Positions 8,384-16,372 of a DNA stretch of 64,000 bases are shown here, piece by piece. The DNA is from Streptomyces sp. NRRL WC-3605. Its GTDB lineage: Bacteria > Actinomycetota > Actinomycetes > Streptomycetales > Streptomycetaceae. The notes under the pieces are model-generated. The model had not been told where the DNA came from and did no database searches. It was given only the letters and a program-made list of their open reading frames with translations. The stretch spans positions 1-64,000 of the forward strand of contig NZ_LLZN01000113.1 in NCBI RefSeq assembly GCF_001509795.1. Reading direction: 5' to 3'. Positions within the stretch are counted from its first letter, which is position 1. The number at the start of each line of letters is the position of its first letter. Made by a program: the position numbers and the translations under genes.

Positions 8384-8925
8384 AGACCCTCCCGCCGGAA
8401 ACCGGGGGAGAGGATCCCGGACCGCGCTGCGCATGCGGGGGACGAGGCAGCGTGGAACATCTGAGGCACCCTAGCGTTGTCTGAGTGATTTCGTAAAACC
8501 CGCGAGGTCATTAACGTTTATTGTGCGCAACCTCGCACGGGCGGCCAACGCACCCCTTGGCAGACCCTTGTTGGGCGCCCGCCTTGTCCGGATTCATACC
8601 GACAAGGCAAGCCATATGGCCAGGAGATGTCGCCGATGTAATGATCAACCCTCCATGAATTCGAAATAGCTGCGAACACCTTGTGTGGCGATGGAAACGA
8701 TCCCGTCGAATTGCCTCCGCGGGTGTCGCCTCGAAATGCTGTACGGGTGGGGCGGGGAGAGGCGTTCACCCCTCGGCACGCCCGGCACGCCCGGCACGCG
8801 TGTGGCGAACGAAACGTCACGTGCCGCATAGGCGGGCCCGGTTGGTGGCACGATGGTTCTGGCGGGGGTGCGCGGGGTCGCGTCCCCGGGCCGGGAGAGC
8901 GGACCGACCGAGGGTGTGATCTGTT
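8384..8925. other. Long intergenic region with hairpins and a 9-bp tandem repeat
   Basis: There is no convincing gene in this 540-base stretch. It must hold divergent promoters for the acyltransferase and the small membrane protein. Visible structure: inverted GCGAGGT/ACCTCGC at 8502-8508 and 8530-8536 flanking an AT-rich segment; a perfect eight-base inverted repeat GCCTTGTC/GACAAGGC at 8581-8588 and 8601-8608; and a 9-base unit (GGCACGCCC) repeated almost three times at 8775-8800. Its lower GC near 8490-8530 and 8640-8700 fits promoter DNA. Confidence 0.5.
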
Positions 8926-9120
8926 GTGGCCATTTCGCTGTCAGTGGTGCTGCTGTTGGCGATCGTGCTGGTGGTACTGATCCGAGGCGGATCCCTGAAG
9001 GCCGGCCCCGCCGTCGTCGCCGTGCTGTTCGGCTTCTTCCTGGCCTCGACGGGCATGGCCGACGACATCCAGCGGTTCCTCAACTCCATAGCGGAGACCA
9101 TCAACTCCATCCAGTTCTAG
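8926..9120 (+). CDS. Small membrane protein of 64 residues, unknown function
   Basis: The start is GTG at 8926. The protein is two hydrophobic segments (about residues 2-20 and 27-46) separated by a short basic turn (RGGSLKAG), followed by an amphipathic tail (DDIQRFLNSIAETINSIQF). Codon usage is normal for the organism and a hairpin follows the stop directly, which supports a real gene. I recognise it only as resembling small conserved Streptomyces membrane proteins. It lies 94 bases upstream of an AfsK-like kinase and may be expressed separately because of the hairpin. Confidence 0.7.
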   Translation: MAISLSVVLLLAIVLVVLIRGGSLKAGPAVVAVLFGFFLASTGMADDIQRFLNSIAETINSIQF

Positions 9121-9160
9121 AGGTGTCGGGCCCAGGGGCCGTCGGGCCGCCCGGACACCT
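9121..9160 (+). terminator. Hairpin after the small membrane protein
   Basis: AGGTGTCGGGC at 9121-9131 pairs with GCCCGGACACCT at 9149-9160 with one bulged base. It starts immediately after the stop codon. Confidence 0.5.
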
Positions 9161-9214
9161 ACGGATACCCTCGTTCGAGATCGTCGAACGGTGCGGAACG
9201 GGGGGACGTACGGC

Positions 9215-11353
9215 ATGGCGCTGCGCGAGACCGACCCGGCGGAGGTCGGCGGTTACGCGATCGAGGACCGCCTCGGCGCCGGCGGCATGGGCGTCGTCTA
9301 CCTGGCCCGCTCCGCCTCCGGCCGCCGGCTCGCCCTGAAGGTCGTGCACGCCCAGTACGCCGACGACGACGAGTTCCGCACCCGCTTCCGCCGAGAGGTC
9401 GCGGCGGCACGCCAGGTCAGCGGCGCCTTCACGGCCCCCGTCGTGGACGCCGACGCCGACGCCGCCCGCCCCTGGATGGCCACGCTCTACATCCCCGGCG
9501 AGGACCTCGGCACCCACGTCCGCCGCCACGGCCCGCTCCCCGCGCCGAAGTTGCGCGAACTCGCCGCCGGACTCGCGGAGGCACTGCGCGACATCCACCG
9601 CGCCGGGATGGTCCACCGGGATCTGAAACCGGCCAACGTGATGCTCGCCGAGGACGGGCCCCGCGTCATCGACTTCGGCATCTCGCGGGCCACTGATTCC
9701 GGCGCCGCGGACGTCCTCACCCAGACCGGCCGGGTGATGGGCACGCCGCCCTTCATGTCCCCGGAGCAGTTCTCCTCACCGCAGGACGTCGGCCCCGCCG
9801 CCGACGTGTTCTCCCTCGGCTCCGTCCTGGTGTACGCCGCCACCGGCAAGGGCCCGTTCGACAGCCCGAGCCCCTACGAGACGGCCCTGCGGGTCGTCGA
9901 CGGCACCCCCGAACTCGACGGCGTACCGCCCGAACTGCTCACTGTCGTCCGGTTGTGCCTGGAGAAGCGCCCTGCCTCCCGGCCCACCACCGGTGAACTC
10001 CTCGCCCTCCTGCGCGACGGCCGCCTGCCCGACCCGCGCCCCGGCGACGCCACTCAGGCCGTGCCGCGGGACGCGCCCCCGCCCCGCCGCCGCGGACGCC
10101 TCTGGCTCGCCCCCGCCGCGGGCGCCCTGGCCCTGGCGGCCCTCGCCGCCCTGACGTTCACCCTCACCTCCGAGGAGGCCGCCCCCGGGAACCTGCCCGC
10201 CGGCTGGCAGCCCTGGCGCAGCAAGTCCAAGGACCCCGGCGTCGACAAGGAGCCGACCGCCCCCGACGGCCCCTTCGCCCGCTGCGCGGCCACCGGGGCG
10301 TCCCTGGTGTGCGCCGGCGACGACGTCATGGCGACCCGCTTCGCCCTCGCCGACGGCCGCAACACCTGGGCCCGCCCCGTCGACGAGACCCCCGACGAGC
10401 TCGGCCTCGGCGACCAGGGCACGATCCTCGCCGCCCGCGCCGGTCGCGTCTTCGTCTACGGCTCCGACGACCGCACCGTGCGCGACGAGAACCACTACCG
10501 CTACACCGTGCGGGCACTCGACGCCGACAGCGGTGAGGTGCTGTGGTCCACGGTCACCGGCGACGGACCCGAGGCGTCCGAACCCAACAGCGAGCTCGGC
10601 TACGCCGTCGCCGTCCCCGAGGGCATCGTCACCGTCCACGGACCGAAGGGGCAGCAGTACGCCCTGCTCGGCGCCGACGACGGCGAGGTCCGCTGGAGAC
10701 ACCCGCTCCCCGACCCCGACAGCCGGATATGCCTGCTGCGCGGCGCCGGCGGCCAGGCGTACGTGGTCTGCCAGAACTGGTCCCTCGACGACGAACACGT
10801 CTCAGGCACCAGCGTCACCCAGCTCGACCCGGCCACCGGGCGGCCCCGCTGGACGGTCCCCCTCGACGGCGACCTGGACATCGTCGGCGAGACCGGCGGA
10901 CGCCTGGTCCTGCTCCCCACGACGGGCGCCCACCGCACCCTGACCCTCATCGACGCCGACTCGCACATCGTGACGGCCGTACGCCTGTCCGAGGCCCAGC
11001 CCGAGACGTCGACCCCCACCCTGCTCGGCGGCCGGCTCCTGTACACCCGGCCCAGCGGCAGCGTCCGCGCCTTCGCTCCGGAGGACGGACGCAGGCTCTG
11101 GGAGAGCAACTCCACCGTGGAGTCGCCCGGCGTCCCGGTGGCCTCCGCCACCCACCTCTACCTGGCGTCCCCGAGCGGCCGCCTCGCCGCCCTCGACCTG
11201 CGCACCGGCAGGGTCACCGCCACGCTCCAGGGGCGCGACGACGGCGGCACCGCGGACGCCGGCGCAGGCGCCCCCCTGACCCTCGTGGGCGACGCCCTGT
11301 ACGTCCCGTACGGCGTCCGCTCCGTCTACAGCGTGGACGTCCGCGCCCTGTGA
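9215..11353 (+). CDS. Transmembrane Ser/Thr protein kinase with PQQ-type beta-propeller sensor (AfsK-like)
   Basis: The 712-residue protein begins with a Hanks-type kinase domain: glycine loop LGAGGMGVVYLA (20-31), catalytic Lys42, HRDLKPANVM (134-143), DFGIS and the MSPEQ activation-segment end. A proline/arginine linker leads to one membrane helix (about 296-317). The outer 390 residues contain repeated PQQ-like blades with A-L-D-x-x-[ST]-G-x-V motifs. The order kinase, then PQQ repeats, is that of AfsK, which phosphorylates AfsR in secondary metabolism and also DivIVA; whether this is the AfsK orthologue or a paralogue cannot be decided here. The ATG at 9215 has a GGGGGGA sequence about eight bases upstream, so an eight-residue longer frame is unlikely. 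Confidence 0.88.
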   Translation: MALRETDPAEVGGYAIEDRLGAGGMGVVYLARSASGRRLALKVVHAQYADDDEFRTRFRREVAAARQVSGAFTAPVVDADADAARPWMATLYIPGEDLGTHVRRHGPLPAPKLRELAAGLAEALRDIHRAGMVHRDLKPANVMLAEDGPRVIDFGISRATDSGAADVLTQTGRVMGTPPFMSPEQFSSPQDVGPAADVFSLGSVLVYAATGKGPFDSPSPYETALRVVDGTPELDGVPPELLTVVRLCLEKRPASRPTTGELLALLRDGRLPDPRPGDATQAVPRDAPPPRRRGRLWLAPAAGALALAALAALTFTLTSEEAAPGNLPAGWQPWRSKSKDPGVDKEPTAPDGPFARCAATGASLVCAGDDVMATRFALADGRNTWARPVDETPDELGLGDQGTILAARAGRVFVYGSDDRTVRDENHYRYTVRALDADSGEVLWSTVTGDGPEASEPNSELGYAVAVPEGIVTVHGPKGQQYALLGADDGEVRWRHPLPDPDSRICLLRGAGGQAYVVCQNWSLDDEHVSGTSVTQLDPATGRPRWTVPLDGDLDIVGETGGRLVLLPTTGAHRTLTLIDADSHIVTAVRLSEAQPETSTPTLLGGRLLYTRPSGSVRAFAPEDGRRLWESNSTVESPGVPVASATHLYLASPSGRLAALDLRTGRVTATLQGRDDGGTADAGAGAPLTLVGDALYVPYGVRSVYSVDVRAL

Positions 11354-11397
11354 AAAGGCGCCGGTCCAGGCCCCCGCCTCTGGCATCCTGCGGGTCC

Positions 11398-12189
11398 ATG
11401 ACAACCGCACGCGTCCCCGAGCCCGCCCGCGCCGCCCTCACGATCGACGGCCGCCGCCTGTCCTACCTCGACTTCGGCGGCCCGGGGCGGCCCCTGCTCG
11501 CGCTGCACGGGCACTTCAACGAGGGCCGCACGTTCGCCCGCCTCGCACGGGCGCTGTTCCCGCACTGGCGCGTCGTCGCGCCCGACCAGCGCGGGCACGG
11601 CTTCTCGGACCGGGGACCGGACTTCTCCCGGGAGGGCTACGTCGGCGACGCGGCCGCGCTCCTCGCCCACCTCGGCCTGGAGCGTCCGGTGGTGCTCGGG
11701 CACTCGATGGGCGGGGTCAACGCCTACCAGCTCGCCGCACGCCACCCGGAGCTGGTGAGCGCGCTCGTCATCGAGGACATCGGTACCGAGATCGACGACG
11801 ACCTGTCCTTCTGCCTGTCCTGGCCGCACCGGGCACCCACCCGCGCGGCCCTGGTCGAACAGCTGGGGGACTCGGCCCGCTACCTCACCGACGCCCTGCG
11901 CGAGTACGCCGACGGCTGGGGCCTCGCCTTCCGCGCCGAGGACATGGTCACCTCCGTCGGCCAGGTCAACGGCGACCACTGGGACGACTGGCTGGCCACG
12001 GACTGCCCGGCCCTCCTCGTCCACGGCACCCGGAGCGACACCCTCACCGAGGCCCACGCGAAGGACCTGGTCGCCCGCCGCCCCCGCACCCGCCTCGCCC
12101 AGCTCCCCACCGGCCACACGGTCCACGAGACGGACCCCGAAGGCTACGCGGCCGTGGTGGCCGCCTTCCTCGACTCCCTGAAGGGCTGA
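11398..12189 (+). CDS. Alpha/beta-fold hydrolase
   Basis: The 263-residue soluble enzyme has the oxyanion region LALHGHFNEG, the nucleophile elbow GHSMGG (catalytic Ser), a later Asp in LLVHGTRSDTLT and the His of PTGHTVHETDP, which complete the triad. The substrate is not predictable; relatives include haloalkane dehalogenase-like and ester hydrolases. A CATCCT hexamer lies eight bases before the ATG and there is no Shine-Dalgarno sequence. It follows the kinase gene by 44 bases. The frame is open far upstream, but that extension is Arg/Pro-rich shadow sequence inside the kinase gene. Confidence 0.88.
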   Translation: MTTARVPEPARAALTIDGRRLSYLDFGGPGRPLLALHGHFNEGRTFARLARALFPHWRVVAPDQRGHGFSDRGPDFSREGYVGDAAALLAHLGLERPVVLGHSMGGVNAYQLAARHPELVSALVIEDIGTEIDDDLSFCLSWPHRAPTRAALVEQLGDSARYLTDALREYADGWGLAFRAEDMVTSVGQVNGDHWDDWLATDCPALLVHGTRSDTLTEAHAKDLVARRPRTRLAQLPTGHTVHETDPEGYAAVVAAFLDSLKG

Positions 12190-12208
12190 CGGCGGCGCGG
12201 GCCTGTGC

Positions 12209-12214
12209 CAAGAT
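12209..12214 (+). promoter_or_regulatory. -10 like hexamer before the VOC gene
   Basis: CAAGAT lies exactly six bases before the ATG at 12221, without a ribosome-binding site; it matches the leaderless geometry seen elsewhere in the window. Confidence 0.3.
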
Positions 12215-12220
12215 CGCCGG

Positions 12221-12631
12221 ATGCTGCGACTGACCGATTTCATCATCGACTGCCCGGACACGATGAAGCTGGCGGCCTTCTACTCCGAGGTGACCGGCCG
12301 TCCGATCAAGGAAGGCAGCACCGAGGAGTGGGCCGGCATCCGGTTCGGCGAGATCGAGCTGGCCTTCATCCGCGTGGACGACTACCGCGCCCCGCAGTGG
12401 CCCGACAGCGAGCACCCCAAGCAGTTCCACCTCGACTTCGAGGTGGACGAGATCGAGCCCGAGCAGCGCCGCGTCCTCGCCCTGGGCGCCACACTGAAGC
12501 AGGACTTCATCCGCCCCGACGGCTACGGCTGGCAGGTCTACACCGACCCGGTCGGCCACCCCTTCTGCCTGTGCCGCAACAAGGGCGTCGTCTGGACCGA
12601 CGAGGGCCCGACCTGGCCCGGCCGCGACTGA
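12221..12631 (+). CDS. VOC (glyoxalase/bleomycin-resistance fold) protein
   Basis: The 136-residue protein has the two beta-alpha-beta-beta-beta modules of the vicinal oxygen chelate fold: N-terminal DFIIDCPDTMKLAAFYSEVTG and C-terminal RPDGYGWQVYTDPVGHPFCLC, with HLDFEVDE at the centre. His and Glu positions that bind metal in related enzymes are partly present (HLDF). This Streptomyces-common subfamily has no assigned reaction. A long hairpin follows the stop. Confidence 0.85.
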   Translation: MLRLTDFIIDCPDTMKLAAFYSEVTGRPIKEGSTEEWAGIRFGEIELAFIRVDDYRAPQWPDSEHPKQFHLDFEVDEIEPEQRRVLALGATLKQDFIRPDGYGWQVYTDPVGHPFCLCRNKGVVWTDEGPTWPGRD

Positions 12632-12656
12632 CCGGGGCACCGCCCCGGAAAACGAT

Positions 12657-12695
12657 CAGGGCCAGGCGGAGGAGAAACCCTCCGGCCTGGCCCTG
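12657..12695. terminator. Hairpin terminator between the VOC gene and tRNA-Gly
   Basis: The arms CAGGGCCAGGCGGAGG (12657-12672) and its complement ending at 12695 pair along 16 bases with one bulge around an AGAAA loop. It lies between the VOC gene and the convergent tRNA-Gly gene, so it can terminate both. Confidence 0.65.
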
Positions 12696-12705
12696 AGCCG
12701 TACAG

Positions 12706-12776
12706 AGCGGGCGACGGGAATCGAACCCGCGTAGCTAGTTTGGAAGACTAGGGCTCTACCATTGAGCTACGCCCGC
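12706..12776 (-). tRNA. tRNA-Gly (anticodon TCC)
   Basis: Read on the minus strand, the gene has a seven-base acceptor stem GCGGGCG/CGCCCGC, a D arm with TAGCTCAATGGTAGAG, an anticodon loop CTTCCAA and a T arm GGTTCGATTCC. Length is 71 bases with discriminator T. CCA is not encoded, so it must be added after transcription. It reads GGA and GGG codons. Confidence 0.95.
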
Positions 12777-12907
12777 ACATCGACGCGCCGCAGGTCGGTG
12801 ACCGCGGCACTGGAGGCATCGTAGCGGGTCGGCCCCCCTCGTCGCACACCCCGTCAATGCGGAGGCCGCGCCAGCTGCGGGCATGTACCCTACGTGTCGC
12901 ACCAGCA

Positions 12908-12984
12908 CGGGGTGTGGCGCAGCTTGGTAGCGCGTCCGCTTTGGGAGCGGAAGGCCGTGGGTTCAAATCCCGCCACCCCGACCA
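12908..12984 (+). tRNA. tRNA-Pro (anticodon TGG), CCA encoded
   Basis: The acceptor stem CGGGGTG/CACCCCG, the D arm with AGCTTGGTAGCG, the anticodon loop TTTGGGA and the T arm GGGTTCAAATCCC all fold. The discriminator A at 12981 is followed by an encoded CCA (12982-12984), unlike the neighbouring tRNA-Gly. The gene is divergent from tRNA-Gly and lies 205 bases upstream of tig. Confidence 0.95.
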
Positions 12985-13044
12985 CGACCGGTCACCGCCG
13001 GCCTCCGCACGGCCACCCCGTGTGATCACGGCCGATGATCGCCT

Positions 13045-13073
13045 TTGGGGCGTGTCCTCGCTGCCGTTACTAT
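13045..13073 (+). promoter_or_regulatory. Probable vegetative promoter of tig
   Basis: TTGGGG (13045-13050) and TACTAT (13068-13073) are spaced by 17 bases, close to the HrdB-type consensus. The expected transcript would have a leader of about 110 bases before the tig GTG. Confidence 0.55.
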
Positions 13074-13189
13074 GCAAGCTGCACGCCCGTGTGTCTCTCC
13101 GTAAGTCACGAAGTCCTCCGGGCGGCGAATCCGCCGGACCAGTCTGGTGCCGGCAGAACCCGAGAAGTCAGCCACAAGGAGACCGAACC

Positions 13190-14584
13190 GTGAAGAGCGC
13201 CGTGGAGACCCTGAACCCGACCCGGGTTCGGCTCACTGTCGAGGTGCCCTTCGAGGAGCTCAAGGACAGCCTCGACGCGGCGTACAAGAAGATCAACCAG
13301 CAGGTCACGGTGAAGGGCTTCCGCAAGGGCAAGATCCCCGCCCGCGTCATCGACCAGCGGTTCGGTCGTGGCGCCGTGCTGGAGGAGGCCGTCAACGACG
13401 CGCTTCCGAAGTTCTACACCGAGGCCGTCAACGAGGCCGAGATCGACGTCCTGGGCCAGCCCGAGGTCGACATCACCGAGCTGAAGGACGGCGAGACGCT
13501 GAACTTCACCGCCGAGGTCGACGTCCGCCCCGCCATCGAGATCCCGGACTTCTCCGGCATCGAGGTCGAGGTCGACGCCGTCGAGGTCACCGACGACGAC
13601 GTCGAGAAGTCCGTCGAGCAGCTGCGCGAGCGCTTCGCGTCGACCTCCCCGGTCGAGCGCGCCGCCCAGGACGGCGACGTCGTCACCATCGACCTGGAGG
13701 CCAAGGTCGACGGCGAGGTCCTCGAGGACGGCATCGCCAGCGGTGTCTCGTACACCATCGGCTCCGGCGAGCTGCTGGACGGCATCGACGACGCCGTGAA
13801 GGGCCTGGAGGCCGGTGGCGAGGCCACCTTCACCTCCGAACTCAAGGGCGGCTCGGCGGCCGGCAAGGAGGCCGAGGTCACCGTCAAGGTCACCCAGGTC
13901 GCCGCCCGCGAACTGCCCGAGCTGGACGACGAGTTCGCGCAGCTCGCCTCCGAGTTCGACACCCTCGACGAGCTCAAGGCGGACAGCCGCAAGCGCCTCG
14001 AGAACATGAAGCAGTACGACCAGGCCACGCAGGCCCAGGAGCGCGTCCTGGAGAAGCTGCTGGAGATGGTCGAGGTGCCCGTCCCCGAGAAGCTCCTCGA
14101 GGACGAGATCAACACCCGTAAGCACAACCTCGAGCACCACCAGCTCGGCCAGATGGGCCTCGACCTCGCGAAGTACCTGGAGATCCAGGGCAAGACCGAG
14201 GAGGAGTTCGACGCCGAGACCAAGGAAGCCGCGGTCAAGGGCATCAAGACGCAGTTCGTCCTCGACGAGCTCGTCAAGCAGGAGAAGCTGAACGTCAACC
14301 AGGAGGAGCTCACCGAGCACCTCATGCGCCGCGCGGCCTCCTCCGGCATGTCCCCCGACCAGTTCGCCCAGGCGGTCGTCGAGGGCGGCCAGGTTCCGCT
14401 CCTGGTCGGCGAGGTCGCCCGCGGCAAGGCCCTGGCCGTCGTGGTCGAGAAGGCCACGGTCAAGGACACCAACGGCGAGGTCGTCGACCTCGACGACGAG
14501 GACGAGGTCGAGCAGGCCACGGAGGCCGTCGAGGCCGCCGAGGGCACCGCCGACGAGTCCGCCGCGGAGAAGTCCGAGGGCTGA
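13190..14584 (+). CDS. tig: Trigger factor, ribosome-associated chaperone and peptidyl-prolyl isomerase
   Basis: The 464-residue protein binds the ribosome exit and assists folding of nascent chains. It shows the ribosome-docking signature GFRKGKIP (about residues 42-49), a central FKBP-like domain with [15 protein letters not shown], and a C-terminal helical chaperone domain. A very acidic tail ([21 protein letters not shown]) is typical of actinobacterial trigger factors. The GTG at 13190 has AAGGAG about eight bases upstream; upstream extension of the frame would run through the tRNA-Pro gene and is rejected. A strong hairpin ends the unit before clpP1. Confidence 0.97.
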   Translation: MKSAVETLNPTRVRLTVEVPFEELKDSLDAAYKKINQQVTVKGFRKGKIPARVIDQRFGRGAVLEEAVNDALPKFYTEAVNEAEIDVLGQPEVDITELKDGETLNFTAEVDVRPAIEIPDFSGIEVEVDAVEVTDDDVEKSVEQLRERFASTSPVERAAQDGDVVTIDLEAKVDGEVLEDGIASGVSYTIGSGELLDGIDDAVKGLEAGGEATFTSELKGGSAAGKEAEVTVKVTQVAARELPELDDEFAQLASEFDTLDELKADSRKRLENMKQYDQATQAQERVLEKLLEMVEVPVPEKLLEDEINTRKHNLEHHQLGQMGLDLAKYLEIQGKTEEEFDAETKEAAVKGIKTQFVLDELVKQEKLNVNQEELTEHLMRRAASSGMSPDQFAQAVVEGGQVPLLVGEVARGKALAVVVEKATVKDTNGEVVDLDDEDEVEQATEAVEAAEGTADESAAEKSEG

Positions 14585-14610
14585 GCCGGCGGCAGCGCCA
14601 GTACACCTGT

Positions 14611-14647
14611 GAAGGGCCCGGAGGATCACATGATCCCCGGGCCCTTC
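14611..14647 (+). terminator. Hairpin terminator after tig
   Basis: GAAGGGCCCGG (14611-14621) pairs with CCGGGCCCTTC (14637-14647), and an inner GATCA/TGATC extends the structure. It separates tig from the clp operon. Confidence 0.7.
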
Positions 14648-14695
14648 CGGCATGCTCCCGGCGCGCCGCCGCCCACCGCGCACCCCGTGGCGCTA

Positions 14696-14709
14696 CGCCC
14701 CCGGCGAAC
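14696..14709. promoter_or_regulatory. Match to the ClgR box upstream of clpP1
   Basis: On the minus strand the sequence reads GTTCGC, five bases, GCG, which is the motif I recall for the Streptomyces activator ClgR at clp and lon promoters. It lies just upstream of a possible -35, about 57 bases before the predicted transcript start, a position that suits an activator. Confidence 0.6.
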
Positions 14710-14724
14710 ACCTGCCGCTCCGGG

Positions 14725-14753
14725 ATTCCCCGAAGGGACCAGCGCGTTAGGGT
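14725..14753 (+). promoter_or_regulatory. Possible core promoter of clpP1-clpP2
   Basis: ATTCCC (14725-14730) and TAGGGT (14748-14753) are spaced by 17 bases. The -35 is poor, as expected for a promoter that depends on an activator such as ClgR. Confidence 0.4.
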
Positions 14754-14841
14754 CCATGAGTATGAGGGCAGGGGAGTCCCCGTTGCCCTCGCAGGACACG
14801 TGAGACGGCCCGGCGCCGTCGTAAGACGAGCAGGTGGATAC

Positions 14842-15462
14842 GTGACGAATCTGATGCCCTCCGCCGCCGGTGAGCCTTCCATCGGTGGTGGCCTCGGTGA
14901 CCAGGTCTACAACCGGCTGCTCAACGAGCGGATCATCTTCCTCGGCCAGCCGGTCGACGACGACATCGCGAACAAGATCACCGCGCAGCTGCTGCTCCTT
15001 GCCGCGGACCCGGACAAGGACATTTACCTCTACATCAACAGCCCCGGCGGCTCGATCACGGCCGGCATGGCGATCTACGACACCATGCAGTTCATCAAGA
15101 ACGACGTCGTGACGATCGCCATGGGTCTCGCGGCCTCCATGGGGCAGTTCCTGCTCAGTGCGGGCACCCCGGGCAAGCGCTTCGCGCTGCCGAACGCCGA
15201 GATCCTGATCCACCAGCCGTCGGCCGGTCTGGCCGGTTCTGCCTCGGACATCAAGATCCACGCCGAGCGGCTGCTGCACACCAAGAAGCGCATGGCCGAA
15301 CTCACGTCCCAGCACACGGGCCAGTCGGTCGAGCAGATCACCCGCGACTCGGACCGCGACCGCTGGTTCGACGCTTTCGAGGCCAAGGAGTACGGCCTCA
15401 TCGACGACGTCATCCCGACGGCCGCCGGGATGCCGGGCGGCGGCGGCACCGGGGCGGCCTGA
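14842..15462 (+). CDS. clpP1: ATP-dependent Clp protease proteolytic subunit ClpP1
   Basis: The 206-residue serine peptidase forms the proteolytic chamber with ClpP2. The triad is visible as Ser99 in GLAASMGQ, His124 in EILIHQP and an Asp near 169 in RDSDRDRWF. The [19 protein letters not shown] block is the substrate-binding strand and handle. The GTG at 14842 ([10 protein letters not shown]) was chosen to give the usual family start; a GTG-less longer frame from 14800 is unlikely. A short propeptide-like N-terminus precedes [11 protein letters not shown]. It forms an operon with clpP2, 52 bases downstream. Confidence 0.96.
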   Translation: MTNLMPSAAGEPSIGGGLGDQVYNRLLNERIIFLGQPVDDDIANKITAQLLLLAADPDKDIYLYINSPGGSITAGMAIYDTMQFIKNDVVTIAMGLAASMGQFLLSAGTPGKRFALPNAEILIHQPSAGLAGSASDIKIHAERLLHTKKRMAELTSQHTGQSVEQITRDSDRDRWFDAFEAKEYGLIDDVIPTAAGMPGGGGTGAA

Positions 15463-15514
15463 CGGCCCCCTGCACAGCCCTCAGCCGACCGCCACAGCCC
15501 CTAGGAGACAGACA

Positions 15515-16195
15515 GTGAACGACTTCCCCGGCAGCGGCCTGTACGCCCGCACCGAGGCCGAGTACACCGGCCCGCGCGCCGAGTCCCGCTATGTGATCCC
15601 GCGGTTCGTCGAGCGCACCTCGCAGGGCATCCGCGAGTACGACCCGTACGCGAAGCTCTTCGAGGAGCGCGTGATCTTCCTCGGCGTGCAGATCGACGAC
15701 GCCTCCGCCAACGACGTCATGGCGCAGCTGCTGTGCCTGGAGTCGATGGACCCCGACCGGGACATCTCGGTCTACATCAACAGCCCGGGCGGCTCCTTCA
15801 CCGCGCTCACGGCCATCTACGACACGATGCAGTTCGTGAAGCCGGACATCCAGACGGTCTGCATGGGCCAGGCGGCCTCCGCCGCCGCCATCCTGCTGGC
15901 CGCCGGTACGCCCGGCAAGCGCATGGCGCTGCCCAACGCCCGCGTGCTGATCCACCAGCCGTACAGCGAGACCGGCCGGGGCCAGGTCTCCGACCTGGAG
16001 ATCGCCGCCAACGAGATCCTCCGGATGCGTGCGCAGCTGGAGGAGATGCTGGCCAAGCACTCCACCACGCCGATCGAGAAGATCCGCGAGGACATCGAGC
16101 GCGACAAGATCCTCACGGCCGAGGACGCGCTGTCGTACGGGCTGATCGACCAGATCATCTCCACCCGGAAGATGAACAACAGCGACGTCCGCTGA
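15515..16195 (+). CDS. clpP2: ATP-dependent Clp protease proteolytic subunit ClpP2
   Basis: The 226-residue second ClpP subunit has Ser122 in GQAASAAAI and His147 in RVLIHQP, 25 residues apart as in ClpP1, and an Asp in REDIERDK. Its N-terminus is about 30 residues longer than ClpP1 and reads like a propeptide ([25 protein letters not shown]); such extensions are removed on maturation. The start GTG at 15515 has AGGAG eight bases upstream. Actinobacterial ClpP1 and ClpP2 together form a mixed tetradecamer. Confidence 0.96.
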   Translation: MNDFPGSGLYARTEAEYTGPRAESRYVIPRFVERTSQGIREYDPYAKLFEERVIFLGVQIDDASANDVMAQLLCLESMDPDRDISVYINSPGGSFTALTAIYDTMQFVKPDIQTVCMGQAASAAAILLAAGTPGKRMALPNARVLIHQPYSETGRGQVSDLEIAANEILRMRAQLEEMLAKHSTTPIEKIREDIERDKILTAEDALSYGLIDQIISTRKMNNSDVR

Positions 16196-16218
16196 CGCGG
16201 ACCGGGTATCGTCTGCTG

Positions 16219-16270
16219 CCCCTTGGCACGGTTTGGGATGGTGCACGTCAAAGTGAACCGCGCCAAGGGG
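16219..16270 (+). terminator. Hairpin between clpP2 and clpX
   Basis: CCCCTTGGC (16219-16227) pairs with GCCAAGGGG (16262-16270) around a 34-base loop, followed at once by a second GGGCCC/GGGCCC inverted pair. It may terminate clpP1P2 and let clpX use its own promoter. Confidence 0.5.
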
Positions 16271-16372
16271 GGCCCGAACGGGGGCCCAGGCAAGGTACCG
16301 TCGACATAAGGCAGCACCAGGAGCCGCTGGACGCGATGTCCAGTCGTCTCCACGGCGAAGGGGAAGCACACC

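Noticed and set aside
10543..11397. Long N-terminal extension of the alpha/beta hydrolase into the kinase gene
   Set aside because: The extension is Arg/Pro-rich and overlaps the kinase C-terminus; the ATG at 11398 gives a normal hydrolase length.
12857..13189. Upstream extension of trigger factor
   Set aside because: It would read through the tRNA-Pro gene and promoter; GTG 13190 has a good ribosome-binding site.
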